DNA from: Hippasteria phrygiana
Lineage: Eukaryota > Echinodermata > Asteroidea > Valvatida > Goniasteridae
Length of the DNA stretch: 64,000 bases
Reading direction: 5' to 3'
Assembly (NCBI GenBank): GCA_037893225.1
Contig: JAZGUH010000564.1
Location: 806,001 to 870,000 of the forward strand
Shown here one piece after another: positions 11,499-22,000 of the stretch. Positions within the stretch are counted from its first letter, which is position 1. Each line of letters begins with the position of its first letter. The notes beneath the pieces are model-generated. The model was given only the letters and a program-made list of their open reading frames with translations. It was not told the origin of the DNA and did not search any database. Made by a program: the position numbers and the translations under genes.

Positions 11499-11857
11499 TC
11501 AGTAAAGGGACGTCGTCGTTGGTGTATATTTTTTCTATATATATGTTAGTCCACGTCGTCGTCGTATTCAAATTTTTTTTAAAATTTTTTTTTTGTTCAA
11601 ATTTCGCCGCCAGTCGCGCCTTGGCGCGACGGGCGATGGCCGCTAAAGCGGCCATGCGAAATTTGAACAAAAAAAAAATTTAAAAAAAAATTTGAATACG
11701 ACGACGACGTGGACTAACATATATATAGAAAAAATATACACCAACGACGACGTCCCTTTACTGAGGTCCCTCCAAAAGGTTAGCTTACTATAAATAGATT
11801 GAAGAAAATAAAAACACATAAATAAAAGCGTCGTCGTTATATGTAAATGAGATGACG
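11499..11857. repeat. ITR at the 3' end of provirus B
   Basis: A 266-bp palindrome (11499-11764) runs from tcagtaaagggacgtc to its complement. Its centre holds two side-by-side small palindromes (agtcgcgccttggcgcgac and ggccgctaaagcggcc), which predicts a T-shaped hairpin. The non-palindromic inner part carries tataaata, a GTCGTC word, an octamer-like atgtaaat and the CRE tgacgtca. The same block recurs inverted at 17974-18436, so these are the two termini of one provirus. Confidence 0.9.
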
Positions 11858-11902
11858 TCATAATTATTCACAAGAAAGACAAATTTTGGATTTTACATGA
11901 AA

Positions 11903-11908
11903 TTTATT
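11903..11908 (-). terminator. poly(A) signal of provirus B
   Basis: Minus-strand AATAAA lies about 150 nt after the NS1 stop, within the conserved word gttgcggccaataaattt. The same word follows NS1 in copies C, D, H and J. Confidence 0.75.
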
Positions 11909-12053
11909 GGCCGCAACAAACATATTATGTACAATTATTATAAAGACACCATTTTATACATGTGCCTATTATAGCTGTAAGGAAATCAATAAACACTTTT
12001 GATTAGTACTACCGGTCAGAGAAAAACAGATTAATGAATGATTTAGGATTAGT

Positions 12054-13811
12054 TTAGAATTCATCGTGAGGTGGATTTTTATCCAGTGTAGCGATCTCTA
12101 CCAGGTCGTTTTCTCTCCGTTGGAGACCGATGAATAGATCGATGTCTGACGGTGTTGGTGTTTGTGGTGGAGGAGGTGGTGATTGTGGAGATGGGACGGT
12201 GAAGTACTCGGCAACGGGTCGCATGGGAGACAATTGAAACGATGCTCTCCAAAGTTCATCTTCATCAAAGTCTGTACCCCAGCCATGCTCGATGACGACA
12301 CTTTCGTCACCATACGGATTGTCAACGACGACGTCTTCTGGTAGGCGATGGAACATTGGATTATGAGTGGGACTCATGGGTGGTGTGGGTGGTTCTGGTT
12401 TTCTGTCGTTGTCCCATTCATTATAGTGTGGATACCGCACTTCTCGGAGGTACCTCCATACCAAGGGATGACACCTGCCATGCACATGCTGTAACCAATC
12501 TTGTGCACACAAGTCACGAAACATGATGCACCTGTTTTGTATTGCTCTCTTTTCGCGAGCAGCGAGTCTCCATAGTGGTTGATTGGTGGTCACAAACACC
12601 GGGGTACGTCTCAAAAACGCTTCTCCCTGATGTTTGACAGGCACAAAGGTCTGTTGTCCCTCTAGCACAATTTTTGCTTTTTCAATTATACATTGGTCGA
12701 AATAAGGCTCGTTAAACACGATGATGCGCTTATCGACACACTCTTGCCAGAGGAAAGTATAGCCAGAGTTTCCCTGACTAATTTCACCGTAGTGAACTGC
12801 AAGATCTGCGAGTGCGTTGACCAGCCATGTTTTTCCGGCATTAGACGAGCCTTCAAGTACCATCGTGTTAACCTTAGTTTGCGTTTTGTCCATGATCTTA
12901 TGGATACTGACAGCCATCTCGACCAAATCGATGGATTGATGATGTGCCCACTTTGCCAAAATTTTGGCACTTTCTTCGACGGTCTCATATCTCTGTGTTT
13001 CGTCTACCCGAAAAACTTCTTCTAGTTCTTCCATTGATCGGGTCAGGTAGTCAAATAGTGCGATCTGTTTGCACTTTGTGAAAAGTTGATTAAAGTTGCT
13101 CTTGTAAAAGGCATTTTCAATTTTAGCCTTAATTTCATTTGATTCGTAGCTCATGACTTTGTGCATAAGGTCGTTAGCACTAGATGCATTATACTTGCGT
13201 ATCATCGACTGGAGTACCTCCGAGTCCGTGTGTCTGCTTGCCGGTTGTACGGGTTTGGCCGGTCCCCTCTCTCTCAGTTTCTTTTCTGCCATCTGTTGTA
13301 CTTGTTCGTATGTGACATCATCGTACATCTGTTGTATGGTCGGACTGAATCTCCCGTAGTTTTTGATGTTTGACAGGAATAGTTTTTTCCCCGGCATTTG
13401 CAGATACGTCATGAATGCAGAGGCGTACTTTACAGTCTGAGACTTGATTTCCAGACACATACCAATGGCTTCATTTTTGAGTACACGCCAAGGGTGTGCA
13501 TTGTTCAGTTTAGTACCAGTTCGTACAAATCCGTGTACATGCTTGCCCGCTATCTGACATCCGATGGGATCTCTGACGGGATCGTGCAGTACCAAAATAT
13601 AGTCCATGACATCCTTGAGATGTTTCTCGCAGAGATAAACGACATCTTCTTCATTTACGTCGGCATGTGCATTTAAGCGCTGGAAGATGACTGTATTATC
13701 GTAGAACCCGTCTGGTATCTCTCTTACTCGTTGTTTTGCTTCTACGGGTGTCTGTGCTAGAGTATAATGACGTTTGCGGTCAAGCAGAACACGTGCTGTT
13801 GGGTTGGCCAT
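12054..13811 (-). CDS. NS1: parvovirus NS1 replication initiator/helicase (provirus B)
   Basis: Intact 585-residue protein. The N-terminal nickase region has the HUH motif KHVHGF near residue 93 and the active-site tyrosine region MTYLQMPGKK near 138. A superfamily 3 helicase follows: Walker A GSSNAGKT near 323, Walker B IIVFNEP, motif B' FVPVKHQGEAF and motif C FVTTNQPLWR. The C-terminal ~110 residues are acidic and proline-rich and end in LDKNPPHDEF. In parvoviruses such a protein nicks the ITR and unwinds DNA in the nucleus for rolling-hairpin replication. It lies 108 nt downstream of VP on the same strand. There are no stops or frameshifts. It is closest to copy J. Confidence 0.96.
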   Translation of the reverse strand: MANPTARVLLDRKRHYTLAQTPVEAKQRVREIPDGFYDNTVIFQRLNAHADVNEEDVVYLCEKHLKDVMDYILVLHDPVRDPIGCQIAGKHVHGFVRTGTKLNNAHPWRVLKNEAIGMCLEIKSQTVKYASAFMTYLQMPGKKLFLSNIKNYGRFSPTIQQMYDDVTYEQVQQMAEKKLRERGPAKPVQPASRHTDSEVLQSMIRKYNASSANDLMHKVMSYESNEIKAKIENAFYKSNFNQLFTKCKQIALFDYLTRSMEELEEVFRVDETQRYETVEESAKILAKWAHHQSIDLVEMAVSIHKIMDKTQTKVNTMVLEGSSNAGKTWLVNALADLAVHYGEISQGNSGYTFLWQECVDKRIIVFNEPYFDQCIIEKAKIVLEGQQTFVPVKHQGEAFLRRTPVFVTTNQPLWRLAAREKRAIQNRCIMFRDLCAQDWLQHVHGRCHPLVWRYLREVRYPHYNEWDNDRKPEPPTPPMSPTHNPMFHRLPEDVVVDNPYGDESVVIEHGWGTDFDEDELWRASFQLSPMRPVAEYFTVPSPQSPPPPPQTPTPSDIDLFIGLQRRENDLVEIATLDKNPPHDEF

Positions 13812-13919
13812 TTTGATGAGAATGATGCAAGATGGAATGTTTTAGAGTAAACAACGTCGAAACGCAGTACGCTGTTATGATACGCACGCGTGTTAATATG
13901 ATGCGCCTATACGCAGACG
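13812..13919 (-). promoter_or_regulatory. VP-NS1 intergenic region (provirus B)
   Basis: 108-nt gap on the minus strand, conserved in A, C, D, H and J. It has a GC-rich stretch of repeated tgcgt/gcgcg words just after the VP stop, then an AT-rich stretch with aaacattcta shortly before the NS1 ATG. It may hold a second promoter or a splice/reinitiation signal for NS1. No clear TATA box is visible. Confidence 0.35.
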
Positions 13920-16900
13920 CTAACCAAACATTTCTGCGTTTGCGTTCGGAGGAAAACAAACTTCAGACGCGCCTACGTCACTCAACTCCCCGGATGTACC
14001 ATACGGTCTATGTTCACCAACCAATGAATAATGTTCTGCCGCTGTCTTTGCTGTAAATTGCATAGGACGCGTAGTATTAACTCCACCTGTCGGAATCGTA
14101 CGTTTAACTCCAAAGAATGGCGGTAACCAATGTGAACGTCCACCCTGTTCGTGAACGGTCTGTACCTTACACCAATATGTTACATTAATTTTCATAATGA
14201 TTTGCATGGGATTATTTTCAGCATCTAAATAGACTGGTAACTTCATAAAGACATCAGGCGATCCTTTAGGTGAGTGCCCTGTTAAACTCCATAGGTTATT
14301 AAACTGCATTGCCTGAGTTTCTGTACCAAATCCGTTAGCTGGTACTTGGCTGGCCGGTTTAGTTAAAATTGGATTAATTTCTCTACTCGGTGCGTATTTG
14401 GTATGCATATTATAATTTGGATGCATTAAAAATGTGTCTTGATCCCACGGATTAACGTGTTGAAATACACGCTTACCACCATTAGCAGTAGATTGTGCTC
14501 TGATGGACTGTTCTAAATTTAAAAAAGATTCGGGTATATTAGATGCGTACCAATGACCTCCCGGGTTATGCCAAGAATACTTATGCGGTATATTAACAGG
14601 ATGATTAAATACGTTATTTTTACCCCTACGCATATCTACGACAGCCCATTTTTCAATTTCGTTTAAAGAGATTGCATTCATAGCATCGGTACTGTTTGCA
14701 TACTTGTACGATTGTACGGCATTAGTCACATCTATCATCGGTTTTTCTAATTCCATATCGGATCTACTTAATAATTCGTGAGCTTGAAAATTATTATTGG
14801 GTAATGTGGTAGGTTGAGGTCTATTATGTGCACCAAAATAGCTATCGGAATCTTCGTAAATTTCATAATGACTCATACTACTCAAAAAAGATGTTTTTAG
14901 TTTAATTGCACCTCCCACGCTTGTAGTCTGATCTAACATGGGTACGCAATTATCTATACTAAATCCCATTGATTCTAGTTGCCACTTTCTAGAATTTAAC
15001 TGTAACATTGCCCAATCTCTCGGCGTCATGCTCGCCATTACAAAATTATAAGGAATGTTGTTCATTCCGTGATCGAGTTTAAACTTTGAACCGATCTTAG
15101 TAATTCCGTTGTTGCTATTTGTAGATACATAATGAGTAAACGACTTAGAATATAGCAATGAACCGTCTCCTCCCACCGATACCCCATCATGGTGACCTGG
15201 ACCGGGTTCGCTGGTACCCGCACCTCCCGTAGGAGCAGCAGCCTCTTCTGTGGAAGACATTGGTCCGGGAACTTCCCCTCCTTGAGAATCTGGAGGTGTA
15301 TCTGGTAATCTGGGAACTTTAGCCGGTGGTGGTTCGGGTTCGACGGGTTCGGGTGAATCCGGTGGTGTTTCTGGTATGATCTGATCGGGTGTATCCGGGA
15401 CTGTTTCTGGTTGAGAATGAGGTGGTGTCACCTGTGTGTCTTCGGGTACATCTGTGTCTTCTGCTGGATGATCCTCACTAAATAGTACTAGAGCTTCTTC
15501 AATTGTTTTTTGAGGTTCATAATCTCTTACGACCATATAGGAGTTAATTAGGTCCAACAGTGGGCGTTTCATTTTTCTGACGTAATCGTCAAATCTCTCT
15601 GTTTCACATATAGCTCTGTCGGGTTCGTGAATTTCAGGACCCCATTCTAAGATCATAGGTTCTAATACATTTAATTGGCTTGCATCGGTAAATACTTTAT
15701 GCCCGTATATGTTATAACTGAGATCGGCGTTATTAAGATCCATCATTTTTTGATAGGCCTCTTTCCTTTCATCCAAAGACCAGTCATCCCATTGTTTTCG
15801 GAAACCGCGTCGTACTTGTACGCTTATTTCTGGTACATCTCCATAAGGGTTAAACCAACGATGAACAGCATGTGTCGGTCCTATTAAATGCTGAAATTCA
15901 TCATAACGGGTACCACCATCGCTAGACTGCGTAGGAGCTTCCCAAAAAATGTCCAGCATTTCTGTAATAATTTCATCCGGTCTGAGCCACTTTGAGACAT
16001 GCCAATTAAAATAACTATACGGATTTCCAGGACTACTGATATTAGTAATATCCATAGGATGTAAATTGGCATCCCATCCAAATTGGAAAATGTTGTCCAC
16101 GGCATAATGTACATTTAAAATACTACCTTGATAATCACCGAGTGGGATATAAGTAAAATTAATTACTTTGGATTGATTATACTGTTGCACATTTCTCATC
16201 CTTAACATGTTTATCCAATCACCAACTGGAGAATCCGCTGCATAACGGACCTTCGCTCCCAGTGCGGGTACGTTAATGCAATGGTCCTGACCGTCAACCA
16301 CAGCAAATTCAGTTTTACCATAAAAATAATTCTTTTCTGGGTATATTTTTTGTCGATCGTAAAATCGTTGATTTTCAAATACATCCGTGGCTTGTTTCTC
16401 TGTGGGGGTACTCGTCCAACGATGTATAAAATACGGACACGCAGCTACACACCATTTATTATCACCTTCGTGTACATCTCCACGAGTATCGGTCCATAAT
16501 GCTCGTAAATAGAAACTCTTTAATCCTTGAGTTGTAATAAACAATGGTTCGTTGGGAAGATCTCTAAAGGCAGGACGTACCCCCTCAACTTGCCAACCCT
16601 CCCAAATTCCAATTCCGTCACTGTTATATCTGTAAGGACTGTAATACAACCATGCACTCTCTAGAGCGATTTCTCTTTTAGTGGTTGGTGGAGCATGAAA
16701 CACAAACTGTGAGTTGTCATTTATATAATGATGTTGACTCCAGTGAAGATTTTCTTCAAACGGTGGAGCTTCTAAAAATGATGTGGCTTGATCTACTTCA
16801 AAAGTATGCCTTGCTCCAACAGAATGTGATGTATGTGTTGTTATCACCTCTTGTTTATTTAAAATATTTAATCCGGCTACGGTAGTAAAATGATACTTGG

Positions 16901-17564
16901 CACCTACATTAGGTCTAAACATGCGATTACTTAAACCGGGAAAATGAGTATCAAACCATACTTTAGTTTGAAATATGCTCTTTAAAAAAAAAGCGGTCAT
17001 TCCTCTACATTGCCACAGGTTCCATATCATAATTTTGTCACAATACTCTGTGGGTAAAGATGGATCAGAATACATCAAATCATGCACTCTACATATGTTA
17101 TCTATATGATCCAACGGTTTTCTATGAAAATCACGGGTACCAGGACCACAATAATTATAACCCCACATATGTACCGGAAAGGGTAAAAAAGGTTTGTCTG
17201 CCTCCTCCACTGAATCAAGATAGGGTAATACATCCCAATCCTGTATACCTGAAGGTACTGCATAGGGATTCAACCAATCTCTGTCATTTCTTTTTTCAAC
17301 CTCTATATGGTCATCAATCCAAGATCTAGTTATACAACGTATTGTTTGAAAACGTGCAGTCAAAGAGGGAGTATCCCAATTATAAGCACCATAATTAATC
17401 TTGATGGGAGAAGGTTGGTCTAAAAAAAACTCTGCACAATCTAATTGCGTTTGAGATCTTTCGTCCATAGGATTGAACGGTAAAATATAAAATCCATCCG
17501 AATAATCTACCGTATTTGAATTAGTCGGATAGCGGTGTTTCTTATTAGCTGGAATAGGCGGCAT
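13920..17564 (-). CDS. VP: parvovirus capsid protein VP with phospholipase A2 domain (provirus B)
   Basis: 1214 residues from the ATG one base after the ORF2 stop; an in-frame start 27 nt upstream overlaps ORF2 and is less likely. Residues ~138-165 carry the parvoviral PLA2 signature: calcium loop YCGPGT and catalytic HD in DNICRVHDLMY, used by parvoviruses to leave the endosome. About 500 residues with no recognised domain follow, then an acidic/proline linker (~680-765), a Gly-rich hinge GGAGTSEPGPGHHDG and a jelly-roll-type capsid domain of ~430 residues ending NAEMFG. Known VP1 proteins are roughly 550-850 residues, so this is unusually long. The frame is fully intact. Confidence 0.93.
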   Translation of the reverse strand: MPPIPANKKHRYPTNSNTVDYSDGFYILPFNPMDERSQTQLDCAEFFLDQPSPIKINYGAYNWDTPSLTARFQTIRCITRSWIDDHIEVEKRNDRDWLNPYAVPSGIQDWDVLPYLDSVEEADKPFLPFPVHMWGYNYCGPGTRDFHRKPLDHIDNICRVHDLMYSDPSLPTEYCDKIMIWNLWQCRGMTAFFLKSIFQTKVWFDTHFPGLSNRMFRPNVGAKYHFTTVAGLNILNKQEVITTHTSHSVGARHTFEVDQATSFLEAPPFEENLHWSQHHYINDNSQFVFHAPPTTKREIALESAWLYYSPYRYNSDGIGIWEGWQVEGVRPAFRDLPNEPLFITTQGLKSFYLRALWTDTRGDVHEGDNKWCVAACPYFIHRWTSTPTEKQATDVFENQRFYDRQKIYPEKNYFYGKTEFAVVDGQDHCINVPALGAKVRYAADSPVGDWINMLRMRNVQQYNQSKVINFTYIPLGDYQGSILNVHYAVDNIFQFGWDANLHPMDITNISSPGNPYSYFNWHVSKWLRPDEIITEMLDIFWEAPTQSSDGGTRYDEFQHLIGPTHAVHRWFNPYGDVPEISVQVRRGFRKQWDDWSLDERKEAYQKMMDLNNADLSYNIYGHKVFTDASQLNVLEPMILEWGPEIHEPDRAICETERFDDYVRKMKRPLLDLINSYMVVRDYEPQKTIEEALVLFSEDHPAEDTDVPEDTQVTPPHSQPETVPDTPDQIIPETPPDSPEPVEPEPPPAKVPRLPDTPPDSQGGEVPGPMSSTEEAAAPTGGAGTSEPGPGHHDGVSVGGDGSLLYSKSFTHYVSTNSNNGITKIGSKFKLDHGMNNIPYNFVMASMTPRDWAMLQLNSRKWQLESMGFSIDNCVPMLDQTTSVGGAIKLKTSFLSSMSHYEIYEDSDSYFGAHNRPQPTTLPNNNFQAHELLSRSDMELEKPMIDVTNAVQSYKYANSTDAMNAISLNEIEKWAVVDMRRGKNNVFNHPVNIPHKYSWHNPGGHWYASNIPESFLNLEQSIRAQSTANGGKRVFQHVNPWDQDTFLMHPNYNMHTKYAPSREINPILTKPASQVPANGFGTETQAMQFNNLWSLTGHSPKGSPDVFMKLPVYLDAENNPMQIIMKINVTYWCKVQTVHEQGGRSHWLPPFFGVKRTIPTGGVNTTRPMQFTAKTAAEHYSLVGEHRPYGTSGELSDVGASEVCFPPNANAEMFG

Positions 17565-17565
17565 C

Positions 17566-17763
17566 TTAAACACTAATGACAATACCGGCAATTGCTAATA
17601 ATAAAATGCAAGCTCCGTAGATTGAAGACACCCAAACTAGACGGCAGTGAACGCCCCACACAATATTCTCCACTCGTTGTATTTGAGCTTCAATGTCGTG
17701 TTGCTTTACATCTTTCTCAAAGACGGCGTCGAGGTCGTTGAGGTCTACGTGGTTGAAGGCCAT
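17566..17763 (-). CDS. ORF2, 65-residue tail-anchored membrane microprotein (provirus B)
   Basis: It starts MAFNHVDLNDLDAVFEKDV. An acidic amphipathic N-terminal half is followed by a hydrophobic C-terminal segment (about residues 43-65, ending AIAGIVISV), predicted as a single membrane anchor with almost no lumenal tail. The frame is conserved in B, C and J with mostly conservative changes, which supports real coding. Its stop is one base before the VP start, and its start is two bases after the ORF1 stop. I do not recognise a family. A membrane or egress role is inference only. Confidence 0.8.
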   Translation of the reverse strand: MAFNHVDLNDLDAVFEKDVKQHDIEAQIQRVENIVWGVHCRLVWVSSIYGACILLLAIAGIVISV

Positions 17764-17765
17764 AT

Positions 17766-17921
17766 CTAAGTTCCAAAAGATGCCGGATGAGTAACCGTAG
17801 TATCTTCAATAACAGGTTGACTAGCGCCACATATAGCACTATCAAAAACATAATAATACCAAATTGTTTTTAACAAAACATAGACGAGCAACACGTCTCT
17901 GACTGCTCCGAGTGTATACAT
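17766..17921 (-). CDS. ORF1, 51-residue hydrophobic microprotein (provirus B)
   Basis: First ATG downstream of the ITR promoter. The product begins MYTLGAVRDVLLVYVLLK and ends THPASFGT, with a hydrophobic, aromatic segment (about residues 10-28) that could span a membrane. It matches the 51-residue frame in provirus J (41838-41993) in length and nearly all residues. Copy C retains the frame but has lost the start. No family is recognised. It ends two bases before ORF2. Confidence 0.7.
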   Translation of the reverse strand: MYTLGAVRDVLLVYVLLKTIWYYYVFDSAICGASQPVIEDTTVTHPASFGT

Positions 17922-17954
17922 TGTGAAAAATGGACTAATGACTTTAACCCAACT

Positions 17955-18010
17955 CTTTTATGCCGTTTGGTCGTGACGTCATCTCATTTACATATAACGA
18001 CGACGCTTTT
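17955..18010 (-). promoter_or_regulatory. ITR-proximal promoter of provirus B
   Basis: On the minus strand, in order: GTCGTC, octamer-like atgtaaat (17986-17993), CRE tgacgtca (17974-17981) and TATA-like cataaaag (17955-17962). ORF1 starts 34 nt after the TATA-like box. The same block is found in front of ORF1 in C and J and of the NS1-only genomes. Confidence 0.7.
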
Positions 18011-18436
18011 ATTTATGTGTTTTTATTTTCTTCAATCTATTTATAGTAAGCTAACCTTTTGGAGGGACCTCAGTAAAGGGACGTCGTCGTTGGTGTATAT
18101 TTTTTCTATATATATGTTAGTCCACGTCGTCGTCGTATTCAAATTTTTTTTTTAATTTTTTTTTTGTTCAAATTTCGCCGCCAGTCGCGCCTTGGCGCGA
18201 CGGGCGATGGCCGCTAAAGCGGCCATGCGAAATTTGAACAAAAAAATTTTTTGAAATTTTTTTTTTGTTCAAATTTCGCATGGCCGCTTTAGCGGCCATC
18301 GCCCGTCGCGCCAAGGCGCGACTGGCGGCGAAATTTGAACAAAAAAAAAATTTAAAAAAAAATTTGAATACGACGACGACGTGGACTAACATATATATAG
18401 AAAAAATATACACCAACGACGACGTCCCTTTACTGA
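17974..18436. repeat. ITR at the 5' end of provirus B
   Basis: Inverted counterpart of 11499-11857. The palindrome 18070-18436 opens with tcagtaaaggga and ends in its complement. It holds two T-hairpin cores (near 18178-18230 and 18275-18335) in inverted order around an AT-rich centre, so this end is a duplicated, head-to-head form. The next base begins the ITR of copy C. Confidence 0.88.
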
Positions 18437-18676
18437 AGCGGCCATCGCCAGTCGCGCCTTGGCGCGACGGGCGGCGAAATTTGAAAACAAAAAAAAATAA
18501 AAAAAAAATTTGCATACGACGACGACGCCGATCTCAACTAATGAATAAAAATACCCAACAACGACGACGTCCCTTCCAATGAGGTCCCTCTAAAATGTTA
18601 GCTTACTATAAATAGATAGAAGAAAATAAAAACACATAAATAAAAGCGTCGTCGTTATGTAAATGAGATGACGTCA
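18437..18676. repeat. left ITR of copy C (half hairpin)
   Basis: Starts inside the hairpin (agcggccatcgccagtcgc) and keeps one arm only: the gtcgcgccttggcgcgac element, an AT-rich stretch, gacgacgacg, aacgacgacgtccc, ggacctc, tataaata and the octamer/CRE block. It is directly fused to the end of the provirus B ITR with no host DNA between. Confidence 0.85.
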
Positions 18677-18694
18677 TAACCAACGGCATAAAAG
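18645..18694 (+). promoter_or_regulatory. ITR-proximal promoter of copy C
   Basis: GTCGTC, atgtaaat (18657-18664), CRE tgacgtca (18669-18676) and cataaaag (18687-18694). Compared with J, about 35 nt just downstream of the TATA-like box, including the ORF1 start codon, are missing. Confidence 0.65.
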
Positions 18695-18849
18695 AGTATA
18701 CACTCGGAGCAGTCAGAGACGTGTTACTCGTCTATGTCTTATTAAAAACAATTTGGTATTACTATGTTTTTGATAGTGCTCTATGTAGCGCTTGTCAACC
18801 TGTTACTGAAGATACTACGGTTACTCATCCGGCATCTTTTGGAACTTAG
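18695..18849 (+). pseudogene. ORF1 remnant without start codon (copy C)
   Basis: In-frame sequence matches ORF1 of B and J (stop TAG at 18847-18849), but the ATG and the leader were deleted; the sequence goes from cataaaagag straight into codon 2-3 of ORF1. Otherwise the frame is open. Confidence 0.75.
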
Positions 18850-18851
18850 AT

Positions 18852-19049
18852 ATGGCCTTCAACCACCAAGACCTCAAAGACCTCGACGACGTATTTGAGA
18901 ATGATGTAAAACAAAATGATCTCGAAGCTCAACTGATGAGAATTGAAAACATTACATATGACGTACACTGTCGTCTTGTGTGGGTTTCGACAATCTACGG
19001 GCTTTGTATAGTACTTTTAGCAACGGCCATCATTGTAAATAGCGTCTAA
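18852..19049 (+). CDS. ORF2, 65-residue tail-anchored membrane microprotein (copy C)
   Basis: Begins MAFNHQDLKDLDDVFENDV and ends in a hydrophobic C-terminal segment (LLATAIIVNSV). It has the same length as ORF2 of B and J with about a quarter of positions changed, mostly conservatively, which argues for past protein-level selection. TAA is followed by one base and then the VP ATG. Confidence 0.78.
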   Translation: MAFNHQDLKDLDDVFENDVKQNDLEAQLMRIENITYDVHCRLVWVSTIYGLCIVLLATAIIVNSV

Positions 19050-19050
19050 A

Positions 19051-22000
19051 ATGCCTCCAATACCCGCAGACAAAAAACATAGGTATCCAACAAATTTAAA
19101 TTCGGTGGATTATTCTGACGGTCTGTATATACTACCGTTTAATCCGCTGGACGTACGAGGTCAACAACAGTTAGACTGTGCAGAGTTTTTCTTGGATCAA
19201 CCTTCTCCGGTAAAGGTAAAATATGGAGCTTACAGTAACACACCACCGGATCTGAACAATAGATTTCAAACGATTCGTTGTCTGACCGAGCAATGGATAA
19301 ACCAAAATGAAGAAGCTGAGATTAAAGCCGGCCGAGATTGGAAAAATCCGTACAATGTGGAATCAGGCATACAAGATTGGGATACGTTACCCTATTTGGA
19401 TTCGGCATATGAATCAGATAAACCGTTTTTACCATTTCCCGTACATCTATGGGGATATAATTACTGCGGTCCCGGTACACGTGATTTTCATAGGAAACCC
19501 GTGGATCATATCGATAATATTTGCCGTATACACGACTTGATGTATTCTGACTCTTCTCTACCAACAGACTACTGCGATAAAATAATGATTTGGAATTTAT
19601 GGACATGTAAAGGAATGACTGCTTTTTTTTTAAAGAGCATATTTCAAACAAAAGTATGGTTTGATACGCATTTTCCCGGACTCAGCAATAGAATGTTTCG
19701 ACCCAATGTAGGTGCTAAACATCATTTTGAAATTAAAGAAGATCTTGCAACGATGAATAAAGAACAAGTTTTAGCATCGCATACATCTCATGCTGTTGGT
19801 GCTAGACATACATTTGAAGTAAAACAAGCAACGGCCTTTTTACAAGAACCTCCATTTGAAGCTAATTTGCATTGGAACCAGAGAGCTTATATTGACGATA
19901 ATGCAGTTTTTTCGTTCCATCAACCTCCCTTAAAAAAAAGAGACATTGCTTTAGAAAGTTCATGGGAATATTACAGCCCTTATTTACATAACAGTGAAGG
20001 TGTTGGTATATGGGAAGGTTGGCAAGTACAAGAATTACGGCCCGCATACAGAGCCAGAGATAACGAACCGTTGTTTGTGAGCACACAAGGATTAAAGAGT
20101 TTTTATTTAAGGGCATTTTGGACAGATACTAGAGGTGATTCTCATGAAACTGACAATAAATGGTGTGTAGCAGCATGTCCATATTTTACAAATAGATGGA
20201 CATCTACCCCAACAGAAAAACAACGCACAGCCGTTTATGAAGATCAACGCTTGTTTGATAGAAATAAGATATATCCAGAGACCAATTATTTTTTTGGAAA
20301 TGTACAATTTATTATTTCAAATCACCAACAACAATGTATCAATGTACCTGCCCTCGGTGCCAAAGTAAGATATGCTGCAGATTCACCAATTGGAGACTGG
20401 GTTAACATGTTAAAATTTAGAAATGTGCAAGAGTTTAATCAATCAAACGATATAAACTTTACGTATATACCGCTAGGTGATTACCAGGGATCTATGTTAA
20501 ATTGCCATTATGCTGTTGACAATGTGTTTCAATTTGGATGGGATGCAAATTTGCATCCACTGGATAAAACCACGATCAGTGAACCGAGCAGTCCATATGG
20601 TTATTTTCGATGGCATGTCTCTAAATGGTTGAGGCCAGACGAAATTTTAACAGAGATGTTAAATATATTTTGGGAGGCTCCGACTCAATCTAGTGATGGC
20701 GGTACAAGATATGACGAGTTTGTTCATATGCTTGGACCAACTCATTCGGTACATAGGTGGTTTAATCCGTATGGAGACGTACCAGAAATAAGTGTTCAAG
20801 TACGAAGAGGTTTTAGAGCCGAATGGAATAATTGGTCATTGGCGGAACGTAAAGAAGCTTATCAGAAAATGATGGATTTGAACAAAGCCGACTTGAGTTA
20901 CAATATATATGGGCATAAAGTGTATACAGACGCAAGTCAATTAAATGTATTAGAACCAATGTTATTAGAGTGGGGTCCGGAAATACACGGACCGGACAGA
21001 GAAATTTGTGAAACTGAACGATTTGATGATTACGTCAGACGTATGAAACGCCCATTGCTAGATAGAATTAATGCTTACATGGAAGAAAGAAACAAGACTA
21101 TAGAAGAAGCTTTAGTAGTGAACATGCACCCGTAGAAAATTTAGATGACAATCCGCAATCACCGGGTGAAGAACACTCTGCTCTAGAACCAGCCGAAGGT
21201 TATCATCCCGTTTCTCCAGTACCGCAACCGGTCGATACTCCACCCGAAGAGCCCGATCCAATACCAGCGGGACCATCCTCGCCAAAACAACCAAGATTAC
21301 CAGATACACCACCAGATTCGCCAGCACATCCCGGTGAAGTTCCAGGACCCATGGCTTCTACAGATGATGCAGCTGCACCGTCTGGAGGGGCGGGTACCAG
21401 CGAACCCGGTCCCGGACACCATGATGGAGTATCAGTGGGCGGCGATGGTTCATTGCTTTATTCTAAATCATTTACGCATTATGTATCGACCAATAGCAAT
21501 AACGGTATTACAAAAATTGGTAGTAAATTTAAATTAGATCACGGTATGAATAATATACCTTATAATTTTGTGATGGCCAGTATGACACCGAGAGATTGGG
21601 CAATGTTACAGCTGAATTCTCGAAAGTGGCAATTAGAATCAATGGGTTTTAGTATAGATAATTGCGTACCCATGTTGGATCAAACTACTAGCGTGGGCGG
21701 AGCCATTAAACTCAAGACGTCTTTTTTGAGCAGCATGAGCCATTACGAAATTTACGAAGACTCAGATAGTTATTTTGGGGCACACAATAGACCGGCACCA
21801 GCTGAATTGCCCAATAATAATTTTCAAGCTCACGAATTACTCAGTAGATCCGACATGGAATTAGAAAAACCGATGGTAGATGTAACTAATGCTGTACAAT
21901 CTTATAAGTATGCAAACAGTACAGAAGCTATGAATAGTATTTCTTTAAACGAAATTGAAAAATGGGCTGTAGTTGATATGCGTAGAGGTAAAAATAACGT

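Noticed and set aside
11110..11861. Several 60-160 residue frames with KKKFKK and RRRR stretches
   Set aside because: They read through ITR palindromes and AT-rich arms; similar frames appear in every ITR on both strands.
17565..17591. VP start 27 nt upstream of the chosen ATG
   Set aside because: It overlaps the ORF2 tail and is absent as an extension in copy C; the ATG one base after ORF2 is common to B, C and J.
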